From contig CP102145.1 of NCBI GenBank assembly GCA_024583055.1, positions 372,001-436,000 of the forward strand: a stretch of 64,000 nucleotides of DNA, given 5' to 3'. Shown in pieces: positions 16,567-24,884 of this stretch. The DNA comes from Streptococcus suis. Its GTDB lineage: Bacteria; Bacillota; Bacilli; Lactobacillales; Streptococcaceae. The notes below the pieces were generated by a model. That model was not told where the DNA came from. It ran no database searches and was given only the letters and a program-made list of their open reading frames with translations. Each line of letters starts with the position of its first letter. Positions within the stretch are counted from its first letter, which is position 1. The position numbers and the translations under genes are program-made.

Positions 16567-17388
16567 TTACAAAAAACGATTCAAATTCTTGTAAAAATAC
16601 AGCTTTACCGTCCCAAGTCTCCCGTTCTGATTCTTTCTAATAATTAGCTCCGTCAGATTACATTCCGCCTGACAGACTGTTTTCTCTTGGTAGTAGTCAT
16701 CACGATAGAGAAAAGCGATAATATCAGCATCCTGCTCCATACTAGTCTCTAACTCCCGCAAATCACTCGAAATCGGCCTCTTGTCCTCCCGTTGCTCAAC
16801 GCTACGACAGACCTGAGACAGAGCGATAACTGGCACTTTCAATTCCTTAGCAAGGGTTTTCAACTGATGTACGATTTCAGATACTTCCTGCTGACGATTT
16901 TCCAACCGTGATCCTTGGATTAGCTGGAGATAGTCAATGATAATTAACCCTAGCCCGTTCGTCTTATTGGCTAAACGCCCTACCTTATCCCTAATATCTA
17001 TAACCCTTAATCCGACTGAGTCATCAATAAAAATAGGAAAATCTGTCAGCTGACTCTGAACAATGGAATGCCTCTTCAAGTCCTCAACCGTTTTTTTCCG
17101 TGTAATGGTATGTTGCTCTGTGTGTTCCTCCTGATTAGCTAGGAGCCGTTTTACGAGGATTTTCTCCTGCGTCTCAAGAGAAAAGAATACTACAGCTTTT
17201 TTCGAACTTCGAGCCACATTTTGAGCTATATTTAGAGCAAAAGCTGTTTTTCCAATTGCAGGACGAGCTGCCAAGATGATTAGCTGCCCCTCATGCAAAC
17301 CAGTTGTTAACTTATCAAAGTCATAAAAGCCTGTCTCCAAGCCACTACATTTTAATTCCTTCAACTTTTCAGCTTCGAATTTCATCAT
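16567..17388 (-). CDS. DnaB-like replicative helicase C-terminal domain protein
   Basis: A 273-residue protein that is the RecA-like C-terminal domain of DnaB alone. Walker A is ARPAIGKTA (41-49), the catalytic Glu is in FFSLET (about 72), Walker B is IIIDYLQLI (149-157), and ENRQQEVSEIVHQLKTLA and EQDADIIAFLYRDDYY follow. The usual 170-residue N-terminal domain, needed for primase binding and hexamer collar formation, is missing. A start at the second ATG is also possible. It is expressed from a promoter carrying the shared operator and is followed by the WYL gene. It may serve island replication or interfere with a phage replisome. Confidence 0.85.
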   Translation of the reverse strand: MMKFEAEKLKELKCSGLETGFYDFDKLTTGLHEGQLIILAARPAIGKTAFALNIAQNVARSSKKAVVFFSLETQEKILVKRLLANQEEHTEQHTITRKKTVEDLKRHSIVQSQLTDFPIFIDDSVGLRVIDIRDKVGRLANKTNGLGLIIIDYLQLIQGSRLENRQQEVSEIVHQLKTLAKELKVPVIALSQVCRSVEQREDKRPISSDLRELETSMEQDADIIAFLYRDDYYQEKTVCQAECNLTELIIRKNQNGRLGTVKLYFYKNLNRFL

Positions 17389-17437
17389 TTTTGACCACCT
17401 CTAATAGTTTATTGATGATATGAGTTTACAAAAAAGA

Positions 17438-17483
17438 ATGGACAGTAATTGTCCGTTATAATGATTTTATTCTAACCTTTCAA
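17438..17483 (-). promoter_or_regulatory. Promoter and operator of the DnaB-like gene
   Basis: On the minus strand TTGAAA (17478-17483) and TATAAC (17455-17460) are 17 bases apart. The palindrome ATGGACAGTAATTGTCCGT (17438-17456) overlaps the end of the -10 box and the expected start of transcription, a position suited to repression. Confidence 0.75.
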
Positions 17484-17888
17484 ATATTAATAAATAATCC
17501 TAACAATTCCACTATAAAATTCAGTAATACAGCACTTCTTTCGAAACAAGTAAACGTTAATAAATGAACCAATTCATGCAATTATAATCCACCTTGAAAC
17601 CAAGCATTTCAAGGTGCTTTTTTATATTGTTAATATCACTTTTCTTCTACTTAATTTCCCTAGACTAAAGCTTACTTGGTTTCATCAATAGGGTGGGTAC
17701 ATTTCTATTCCCACAAACTCCTTGTCAATGGAAACAAACACGTACCCACAGGATAAATGGAAATAGAAACTAATAATTTCTAGATATCACTTCTACCCAC
17801 TCAAAAATTTTCTCACTCTGATACTTCCCCACCCCAAGCTAAAAAGCCTTGTCTCCAAGGCTTTTTAAGATGCTTTCGTTCAAAGGTT

Positions 17889-17930
17889 TCAGGCTTTTAC
17901 GAGCAGAGCAACACACTCTACGTGGCTCGA
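17889..17930 (-). pseudogene. rumA: rumA (23S rRNA uracil methyltransferase) 3' remnant, copy A
   Basis: The minus strand reads SSHVECVALLVKA and then stop, the usual end of RumA/RlmD proteins, where SHVECV lies close to the C-terminus. Similarity ends about 13 codons in. The 3' end of rumA is a well known integration site of streptococcal mobile elements, so this is best read as a carried att fragment and not as a gene. The sequence differs from copy B, so the two came from different hosts or elements. Confidence 0.6.
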
Positions 17931-18090
17931 GTTGATGGCATTGATGTCATATTACTTTGCCCGTCTGTGGAAACATATCAGCAGCATTTTTGGAACTATC
18001 GGTAGACGGGAACATATCCAGCGGTTTTTGACCATTTTAAGAAATTTCGGTATGAGAGAACCTATCAATGGAATTCTCAACACCAGCCTT
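17931..18090. other. Unidentified segment between rumA remnant and spw
   Basis: About 160 bases of unknown origin. A plus-strand frame reads GTYPAVFDHFKKFRYERTYQ and may be the tail of a lost gene, but I cannot name a family. Confidence 0.35.
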
Positions 18091-18879
18091 TTAGAGATTA
18101 AGGGAAGATTCTATAGACTTCTTCATATAATTAACGAGTTCAGTCACCTCAGACTCCATTCCTTTCCACTTATCAATATACTCTCCCAGATAAGCCTTGC
18201 TTGCTTTGTCAAGTAAAATGGCATACTCAAAGGGTAATTGAGGTATTGCCCATTCAGCTGCCAGATCTTTTGATCTGATTTCACCAGTAGATGCTGTCAC
18301 CCACATTCTGGCTAAAGTTAAAATCACATTGCGTTCGTCACCTTTAATGCTAGTTATCAACCCGGGCAACGATTCTTTAATTGCTTTTCGAATATCTGTC
18401 ATTGGCACAGGCTCAATTACTTCTGTTGCCTTTGGTCCCAAAAGGTTAATACTATTTTTTCTTAGTTGTGCTAAAAGTATTGCTAAATCCGGATCATAAG
18501 TCGACTCAGGAATTTCTCCCTTTTCAAACTGCTCTCTTAGCCACTCGCCATACATAAATTCATATTTGGGGGGGAAATGCCAAGGGACAATATCCTTTTG
18601 ATTTATGACCGTAACTTCAAGAGGCCTCATATCTTTTATGTTTCCTATTTTCCCAGATATAAGCATTAACCTATTTGTAAGATTCCTTCGAGTTTTTTCA
18701 GATAAACTTTGATTTGTTATTACCAAAATATCTACATCGCTATTCATACGTAAACCACCCATTACTGCCGAACCATACAAATACACCCCAATTAACATAT
18801 TATCAAGTAGTTCCGCTATAGTTTTTAATGCTTGAATTGCTTCTTTCGGAATTTTTTTGTTACTTAAATCTATACTCAA
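18091..18879 (-). CDS. spw: Spectinomycin 9-adenylyltransferase, Spw type
   Basis: A 262-residue ANT(9)-like enzyme that transfers AMP to spectinomycin. The nucleotidyltransferase motif is GVYLYGSAVMGGLRMNSDVDILV (residues about 31-53), with the GS and DxD residues that bind ATP and metal, followed by the DUF4111 C-terminal helical domain. It is the last gene of the resistance series lsa(E), lnu(B), aadE, apt, spw and matches the spw gene known from the staphylococcal and enterococcal spw-lsa(E)-lnu(B) cluster. The frame is intact. Confidence 0.9.
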   Translation of the reverse strand: MSIDLSNKKIPKEAIQALKTIAELLDNMLIGVYLYGSAVMGGLRMNSDVDILVITNQSLSEKTRRNLTNRLMLISGKIGNIKDMRPLEVTVINQKDIVPWHFPPKYEFMYGEWLREQFEKGEIPESTYDPDLAILLAQLRKNSINLLGPKATEVIEPVPMTDIRKAIKESLPGLITSIKGDERNVILTLARMWVTASTGEIRSKDLAAEWAIPQLPFEYAILLDKASKAYLGEYIDKWKGMESEVTELVNYMKKSIESSLNL

Positions 18880-19010
18880 CTTCGATCTCCTTTCGTCTGA
18901 AAACTGTTTTTTAACGCCTCTTAAAATTTATAAAAAAAGAGTAAACATCTTTCGTTGTATTGTAAATTAACGCCATCCAAAATTTTGATTCAAGATTTTC
19001 TTTCGGTTTA

Positions 19011-19538
19011 TTATATGTTTGAGCCAATATAAGCTACAAAACTGCTGTCTATCCATTTTTGAGTAACCTCATTTATATCAATCCCAATAGTAGCCAACCC
19101 AATAATGCTGCAATCCAATTTCTCTAACAAAGCTATTAAAGCCTTCATTTGAGAACCTGTCTCTATCCAATCATCTACAATCAAAACTCTTTTGTTCCTC
19201 ACAATAGAACTCTTAGATATTTCAAAGCTTTTATCTTGACCTGAATAGTCGGTAAAATGTGTCGAAATAATCTCTTCTTTTGCGTATGGCAGCTTATCAC
19301 CTTTTCTTACTCCAATAAACCCCACTCCAAGTTCTTTGGCTATGGCAGTGCCTAGTATCCATCCAATTGCTTCTGGGGCAGCCACATAATCTACTTTATT
19401 TTGAAAATCCAATGATAGTACTTTTACAATTTTATCAAAAACGGTTTTATGTGTAAAAATAGTTAGTAAATCATATTTTCCAATTGAGTTACGAGGTAAT
19501 ATACCTCTAATTTCATTTATAACATCAGTACTTTCCAT
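19011..19538 (-). CDS. apt: Adenine phosphoribosyltransferase-like protein of the aadE cluster
   Basis: A 175-residue type I phosphoribosyltransferase. The PRPP-binding loop is VLIVDDWIETGSQMKALI (about residues 115-132), with the ATG hood replaced by EIGSQ-like residues (IETGSQ). The flexible upstream region holds VRKGDKLPY as in adenine phosphoribosyltransferases. It is commonly carried next to aadE in Gram-positive resistance clusters, where its value is not known. The spacing of 43 bases from aadE suggests co-transcription. Confidence 0.85.
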   Translation of the reverse strand: MESTDVINEIRGILPRNSIGKYDLLTIFTHKTVFDKIVKVLSLDFQNKVDYVAAPEAIGWILGTAIAKELGVGFIGVRKGDKLPYAKEEIISTHFTDYSGQDKSFEISKSSIVRNKRVLIVDDWIETGSQMKALIALLEKLDCSIIGLATIGIDINEVTQKWIDSSFVAYIGSNI

Positions 19539-19581
19539 ACATTTACACCCCTTGCTTATGGTTAATAATCTTTGCTAATCT

Positions 19582-20445
19582 TTAAAAATAGTCATTTTCA
19601 ACATATTTTTTATACATGTCCTCGGTATATCTTGTTATGTTCTTACCATACTCTGGATAATCAAACCCCAGTAGTTCTGCTACCTCTTTGGACACTTCCC
19701 TGAACAATTGGTGGCATATAAATAATGACTTCCAAATATTTTCATAGGAATCCATGCGATATGTAGATAATAATCTATTCCATAGATCTTCATCAATGTA
19801 TTTGTTAATATACTTATAATTTTTCCCAACACTTAATGAAAATTCTGTCTTTATCCCAACCTTCCACGACATCATCCTAAGTAGTTCAAACCGTAGAATC
19901 TGGTTCAGATGATCGATTGCAAACAGTATCTCTTTGCGGCACAATCCTTTAATAACATAAGGTGTTACATTCCAAAATTCATTGCAGCAATCATCATACT
20001 CCCTTGCGCTTGGCTTTCTTACATGATAATCTATATCAGTCGGAACTATGTCCCTTTTAATTCTACAATCTTTATCAATTAGAACCTTTATTAATTTATC
20101 GCCCTTTAGGTAATTATCTAACTCTTCCAAGGGCAATAAGGTAAGATCAATTTTATTGTAATCATCAAATAGCATAAGATAGGAAAATCCCTTTTCTTCA
20201 GGTGGGAATAATTCCATATCCTCCGGCTTTTGCATCATTATTATATTCCCAAATTGATTAAGCCAGTCATCATTAGATATAAACGGTTCTATATCACTTA
20301 CAAAATATGTAATATCATAATCCTGAAATTCATCTTTAGGTATATTAATATTTGCGCGTGACCCCTCAAGGGTCACAATTCGAATACGTTCATCCTGTTC
20401 TGCTAAAGAAAGTACTAAATCCATCATTTCTTTTTCTGATCTCAT
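19582..20445 (-). CDS. aadE: Aminoglycoside 6-adenylyltransferase (streptomycin resistance)
   Basis: A 287-residue ANT(6)-Ia type enzyme that adenylylates streptomycin. The nucleotidyltransferase site reads VTLEGSRANINIPKDEF then DYDITYFV, giving the GS and DxD-like residues, and the C-terminal domain is the all-helical streptomycin adenylyltransferase region. The frame is complete with a start preceded by CGAGGAG. It lies downstream of a truncated methyltransferase gene, the neighbour usually seen with aadE in enterococcal and streptococcal clusters. Confidence 0.93.
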   Translation of the reverse strand: MRSEKEMMDLVLSLAEQDERIRIVTLEGSRANINIPKDEFQDYDITYFVSDIEPFISNDDWLNQFGNIIMMQKPEDMELFPPEEKGFSYLMLFDDYNKIDLTLLPLEELDNYLKGDKLIKVLIDKDCRIKRDIVPTDIDYHVRKPSAREYDDCCNEFWNVTPYVIKGLCRKEILFAIDHLNQILRFELLRMMSWKVGIKTEFSLSVGKNYKYINKYIDEDLWNRLLSTYRMDSYENIWKSLFICHQLFREVSKEVAELLGFDYPEYGKNITRYTEDMYKKYVENDYF

Positions 20446-20477
20446 TTACATACTCCTCGTTTATTTTTTCTATATTA

Positions 20478-20849
20478 TTACATCTTCTTTTTTGCCGATA
20501 CAATCAGCATCATGGGACGGCGCATTTCATCCTGCATCCCCGGAATATCCATCATGTTTTCCGGAGGCTGCGGCTCCACAATATGATTTATTATAAAACC
20601 ATTTGAAAGCAGTGTATTTAGATATGTGGTCAGTGTTCTATGATATTTTGTAACCTTTTCTCCCAAAAACACAGCTGTCCGTTTGCCCTCATAATAATAA
20701 TTATCCACCGGAAAATGCAGTATTTCTCCTTTTTCGTTATAATGCCAGTCTTGTGTTCCATAGGCAGTAAAAACAGGATGTTCAACCGTAAAAACTAGCT
20801 TACCACCAGACTTCAGTATTCTATATATCTTTTTTACTAACTCAACTTT
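20478..20849 (-). pseudogene. Class I SAM-dependent methyltransferase, N-terminally truncated
   Basis: The frame keeps the C-terminal part of a small-molecule methyltransferase: IYRILKSGGKLVFTVEHPVF (the motif following the SAM site) and FIINHIVEPQPPE ... RRPMMLIVSAKKK. The N-terminal SAM-binding glycine loop is gone, replaced near 20845 by the GC-rich transposase fragment. The fragment is a fixed companion of aadE in related clusters. It probably has no function. Confidence 0.75.
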
Positions 20850-21675
20850 CGCAGCATGAAATGGGCAAACAGGCCTTGATGTAGCTGGGTAAAGTTGCAA
20901 TCCATTGCTGGAGTTGACGTTGAATCAGAGCCGAAAGCTTTTTTCCTGCTTTCGTAGCGATTTCGTTGATCAGATCGAGCAGTTGCTGCAAGGCGATGGC
21001 CCAGTCCAATGTGCCAACTTCGTCGCACAACACATAAAACAGACCGCCGAACGAGCGAGCATCCGTACTTTGCCGATGCTGCCAGGCCAGCAAAATATAG
21101 CGGGAGAATACAATCGTCGTATGGCTGATCAGTAAATCATAGGAGCGGCCTTGAAACTCCTTCTGCAAACGAAGCAGCGACTTGGTGCACTTGAAGAAGA
21201 CCTCGATGTCCCAGCGGATCCCGTAAATACGGATCACGTCCTCCACGGAGAGGGAAAGATCCGTCGTCAGCACCGCGAGCCATTCGTTCTTCTTCGTGCG
21301 ATGACGGACGAATACCACGTGAACCGGTATGCCGGAGGCAAGCTCGGTTCGAATCGAACGAAGGATGCCTCGTTTCTTGCTTTGCACCGGAGACGCTGCG
21401 GTGTATAGTTCTTTGAGCGACAGCTTCCGGCCTTGAACAAGGAAACGCTTATTGTCGTTCTTGACCATGCCGATCACGTCGAGCCCGCGGGAGGCGATCT
21501 CGCCAATGAGGGGCGCGTGCGTGAACCAACTGTCCATCAAGACATAGGAGGCCGTGGCTCCGGCGGCAAGCGCGCGATCCAACATCGATACAATCACCTG
21601 CGGAGCCGACAGGAGTGCTTCTTGTCTTTTATTAGGTTCAATGTGTTTTGAGATGAGGGGATAGCTGTCAAAAAT
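20842..21675 (-). pseudogene. IS4-family transposase fragment, GC-rich
   Basis: About 270 codons of an IS4-type DDE transposase with DSWFTH (second Asp region) and the Y-2-R-3-E-6-K signature in YGIRWDIEVFFKCTK. The N-terminal third, including the first catalytic Asp, is absent, and no terminal repeats are apparent, so it cannot move. Codons are much richer in G and C than anything around it, suggesting DNA from a high-GC Firmicute such as a Paenibacillus relative; that source is a guess. GC drops sharply near 20845 and near 21625. Confidence 0.8.
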
Positions 21676-21822
21676 TAGTCACTTGAACATTATTGTCTTT
21701 GAGGGAAGATATCCACTGAGGGCTTGCGTATGTGGGAACATATCCATAGACTTCGCTGTTTTTTGAAAACCGAGGTATACTGTTAATTCTTAGTAACCAA
21801 TGCTCTAAATAACGTTACTCTT

Positions 21823-22626
21823 CTATTCACTAATGTAATTCAACAATCTTTCTAAAATATCATGTGTAACTTTTAAGTTGTATTGTTCAAGAAGGTGACT
21901 TCGCAAATCTATAACTAACAGTAAGGAATTTTTATAGGCTTCAAATAATTCTACCTTATCTAATCGAGCAGTGGTCTTTGCAAACTTTTTATAATTTTCA
22001 AGGCTAATTTCTTTTTCAAGGTTCTTACTCATATTTAGCCAATTATCCGCATTTTTTTCTACCATACGTATAAGTTGTAGTATATTTTTTTGAAGCTGTG
22101 ATAAGAGTTCTAAAGAACGAGCATATTCTCCTCTTTTTAGAACATTGATTCCCATCAACCATAGATTAGAGAAATCACACAACAAGAAATTAGCATTTTC
22201 TTCAGTAAGTCTATTTGGTCTTGCACCACTTATCTCTGATAAATAATTTTCTAATTGCCCTGTTTCATCGTAAATAAGCATAGCCTTCGTATCAGGAATA
22301 TAACCTGAATCTTTAAACGAGGGGATTATGTTCATATCTTTTTCAGAAAGGAAATGAAATTCCCCACGTATAAGATTATCAAAAATAACTACCTCTGTTC
22401 CGTACTCATTTTTATAAAGCATCAAGTACGGAGCTACGTCAAACAACCAGTTGGATGAATCAAAGTTCGAGGTTATACTATCTTTCAAAAATATATAGAA
22501 CTCTATATCAGAGTATTGGTCACCTTCTCCTTTGGTAAACGATCCATACATCATACAAGCTGTAATTCGTTCATCTGACTCAGTAAGATTCTTAACGTTT
22601 GCAATTAATTCTTTTTGTTTTAACAT
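21823..22626 (-). CDS. lnu(B): Lincosamide nucleotidyltransferase Lnu(B)
   Basis: A 267-residue enzyme that adenylylates lincomycin and clindamycin. The nucleotidyltransferase motif is MMYGSFTKGEGDQYSDIEFYIFL (about 25-47), with GS and DxE residues for ATP and metal. The length equals the known Lnu(B). It follows lsa(E) by 53 bases and is probably transcribed with it, so leader control of lsa(E) would also touch lnu(B). The frame is intact. Confidence 0.95.
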   Translation of the reverse strand: MLKQKELIANVKNLTESDERITACMMYGSFTKGEGDQYSDIEFYIFLKDSITSNFDSSNWLFDVAPYLMLYKNEYGTEVVIFDNLIRGEFHFLSEKDMNIIPSFKDSGYIPDTKAMLIYDETGQLENYLSEISGARPNRLTEENANFLLCDFSNLWLMGINVLKRGEYARSLELLSQLQKNILQLIRMVEKNADNWLNMSKNLEKEISLENYKKFAKTTARLDKVELFEAYKNSLLLVIDLRSHLLEQYNLKVTHDILERLLNYISE

Positions 22627-22679
22627 TTCTTCACCCTTTCATGTAAATATCTTTTAGTTATTGTGGCAACTCAAAATCT

Positions 22680-24164
22680 CTACAAACCTAAATTAATATT
22701 TTTCGTACAAATGTTATTGCAAAAAGCATCATCATGCTCCACAAACAATAGTGTAGGACAATATTCCAAAATCATTTTTTCAATTTGGATACGTGAAAAA
22801 ATATCAATATAGTTCAATGGCTCATCCCATATATACAAATGTGCACTTTCACAAAGGCTTTTAGCAATTAGTACTTTCTTTTTCTGACCAGCACTAAAAT
22901 CCACCATGTTCTTATCAAACTGCTCTCTATTAAAATCCAGTTTACGAAGAATCGTTTTAAATAGAGTTTCATCGATCTTATTATTATAGGCAAATTCAGA
23001 TAGATTACCTTTTAAATATGAAGTATCTTGCGAAATATAAGAAATTTTTAGTCCACTTGCTAGCATAAAATTTCCGGTAAATTTAATATCATCTCCATTA
23101 ATCAATTTTAGGATACTAGACTTACCACTCCCATTTTTTCCGATAATGGCAACTCTATCACCAATATTGACTCTGAAATTAAGATTACTGCATACTTCTT
23201 TATCTCCATAAGACAATGATAAATCATTCGCTTCTATTAAGCACTCTTTGTGAAATTCAAGTGGTGAAATTTTTAAGTCATCATATTGTTCAATGTTGTG
23301 GAGCAGTTCTGATTTTTGTAAAACGGCTTCCTGATGTCTTGACTCAATATTTTTGGCACGTTTCATCGCTTTTGCAGCCTTATGTCCAACATAACCCTTA
23401 TCCAGTTTTGAACCAGAATTTGTTGTTCCATATTTACTTTTTTCTACTTTATTTGACCAGTTTGAACTACGTTTTGCTGCATAAGACAACCTTCCTATTT
23501 CTTTAAGGAGTTTCTTGTTTTCTGCCAGTTCAAAATTATCTTGTAACGTTTTGTTCTCCCACCAAGAAGTAAAATTTCCCTTTTGGATTTCGATATTCGT
23601 TTTATTGATAGATAGTATATGGTCAACACATTGATCAAGTAAGCTTCTATCATGAGATACCAAAATAAACCCCTTCTTGCGTTTCAAATAGTTTTGCACT
23701 ACATTACGTGCATCGATGTCAAGATGGTTTGTAGGTTCATCAATAAGCAGGAAACAACTCGTTGTAAGGAATAAAGCTGCAAGAAGGACCTTCGTTTGCT
23801 CACCATTTGACAATGTATTAAACGGACGATATAAAGCATCTTCTTGAACATCAAGCAATGATATTTCACGAAAAATCTCCCAATCCATACATTCCGTACA
23901 AATACTCTTCATTACTTCAATTGTATATAGACTCTTATCTTCCACATCATAAGGAAAATACTCAAACTTAACTGTAGAACTTATATTGCCGGAATACGCA
24001 TATTTGCCAAGCAGTAAATTTAAGAAAGTAGTTTTACCGCGTCCGTTTCTTCCAATAAAACCGAGTTTCCAATCTGTATCTATCTGAAAACTTACATTTT
24101 CAAAAATATTGTCATAACTTCCTTCATATGAAAAAGTTAGATTTGAAACATTTATTAAGGACAT
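22680..24164 (-). CDS. lsa(E): ABC-F ribosomal protection protein Lsa(E)
   Basis: A 494-residue ABC-F ATPase with two nucleotide-binding domains and no membrane part. Walker A motifs are GRNGRGKTT and GKNGSGKSS, signatures LSNGEQTK and FSAGQKKK, Walker [12 protein letters not shown] and WDEPLNYID. Between them is the long charged linker (about 190-270) that reaches the ribosomal peptidyl-transferase centre to displace lincosamides, pleuromutilins and streptogramin A. The ATG follows AAGGAGGAAG. A 380-base leader with a probable attenuator precedes it. Confidence 0.95.
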   Translation of the reverse strand: MSLINVSNLTFSYEGSYDNIFENVSFQIDTDWKLGFIGRNGRGKTTFLNLLLGKYAYSGNISSTVKFEYFPYDVEDKSLYTIEVMKSICTECMDWEIFREISLLDVQEDALYRPFNTLSNGEQTKVLLAALFLTTSCFLLIDEPTNHLDIDARNVVQNYLKRKKGFILVSHDRSLLDQCVDHILSINKTNIEIQKGNFTSWWENKTLQDNFELAENKKLLKEIGRLSYAAKRSSNWSNKVEKSKYGTTNSGSKLDKGYVGHKAAKAMKRAKNIESRHQEAVLQKSELLHNIEQYDDLKISPLEFHKECLIEANDLSLSYGDKEVCSNLNFRVNIGDRVAIIGKNGSGKSSILKLINGDDIKFTGNFMLASGLKISYISQDTSYLKGNLSEFAYNNKIDETLFKTILRKLDFNREQFDKNMVDFSAGQKKKVLIAKSLCESAHLYIWDEPLNYIDIFSRIQIEKMILEYCPTLLFVEHDDAFCNNICTKNINLGL

Positions 24165-24323
24165 ATATCTCTTCCTCCTTTACATTATAAAAATTTTATA
24201 AGCAAAGTTGGTTTTCGGCATTAATTACTCTATAATGTTATCCAACTCTGCAAGGATTTTGTCATGAATGACATAGTATCATTGTCTATCACGTTTATCT
24301 TCCTTTCTTTTACAAATATTAAA

Positions 24324-24351
24324 AGCCGCAAGAAAGTAAATTCTTACGGCT
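24324..24351 (-). terminator. Attenuator hairpin in the lsa(E) leader
   Basis: On the minus strand AGCCGTAAGAA and TTCTTGCGGCT form an 11-bp stem (one G-T pair) with a 6-base loop followed by TTTTAATATTT. It lies about 160 bases before the lsa(E) start and would stop transcription unless the 3' arm is captured by the upstream GCAAGAAAGT segment (24431-24440). Confidence 0.75.
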
Positions 24352-24506
24352 CAAAAACAAATACTATTATTACCTTTTGTTATACATAACATAAGGTTAC
24401 TGTAATGTATTATTGAGTGTAGAATACTTAACTTTCTTGCAATTTGCACAACAAAACAAACGGTTCTATATCCGTTTCTTTAAATATCTTATTATGCATC
24501 ATATAA

Positions 24507-24527
24507 TTAGCAAGAAAAGTTATACAT
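24507..24527 (-). CDS. Putative lsa(E) leader peptide, MYNFSC
   Basis: A six-codon ORF beginning at 24527 behind GGAGGTGGAAGA. Its last codons (TTTCTTGC) are complementary over 8 bases to GCAAGAAA (within 24432-24440), which can also pair with the terminator 3' arm. This is the layout of antibiotic-induced ribosome-stalling leaders. A second, 24-codon frame (MMHNKIF...) follows without a clear ribosome site. Confidence 0.6.
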   Translation of the reverse strand: MYNFSC

Positions 24528-24549
24528 TCTTCCACCTCCAAGTCTTTTT

Positions 24550-24578
24550 ATTATATCATATTATCTTCAAAAATCCAA
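24550..24578 (-). promoter_or_regulatory. lsa(E) leader promoter
   Basis: TTGGAT (24573-24578) and TATAAT (24550-24555) are separated by 17 bases on the minus strand, about 22 bases upstream of the leader-peptide ATG. Position and spacing fit a vegetative sigma-factor promoter. Confidence 0.7.
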
Positions 24579-24695
24579 TATAATTTTTCTGCTTTTGTGA
24601 TTTTTCTGTTTTTTTCTAAAGATTACAACTCTATATCAATTCTGACTTTTGACTTGAATTTATCGTGAGTTTATCTTCATATTATCACAACTTTT

Positions 24696-24866
24696 TCATA
24701 TTTCCATTTCGATGCCAGATTTAAAGGCTATGACGAAGTGTTCTTCATAGACTGTAACGCTCTGGATTATCTTCCTTAGTAGCAAGCGATTAGCTTTCAC
24801 AAAATCTTCTGTTTGTAGTTTTAAAAATTCATCAGGATTTTCTAACTCAACCTCAAAATATTTCAT
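24696..24866 (-). pseudogene. Serine-recombinase C-terminal remnant behind an element promoter
   Basis: A 56-residue frame beginning MKYFEVELEN (ATG 24866, GAGGGAATG upstream). The second half, LLRKIIQSVTVYEEHFVIAFKSG followed by IEMEI, looks like the extreme C-terminus of large serine recombinases. The catalytic and zinc-ribbon domains are missing, so it is a scar of a larger gene. Upstream DNA (operator and a similar MK start) resembles that of the DnaB-like gene, so the first codons may come from a related gene fused by deletion to the recombinase tail. Confidence 0.55.
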
Positions 24867-24884
24867 TTTACATTCCCTCATTTC

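Larger units (their letters stand above)
17404..17930 (-). repeat. Element-end direct repeat, copy A
   Basis: This stretch and 24885-25292 are two diverged copies of the same arrangement in the same order: operator region, a 57-base hairpin with ACGTACCCAC-type arms (17693-17749), a terminator-like AAAAAGCCTTG/CAAGGCTTTTT hairpin, and a rumA 3' remnant. Similarity is highest from 17691 to 17930. No gene was found in the 700 bases from 17389 to 18090. Confidence 0.75.

Noticed and set aside
17932..18216. 94-codon plus-strand frame
   Set aside because: It overlaps the end of spw on the opposite strand and starts in a junction; no support as a gene.
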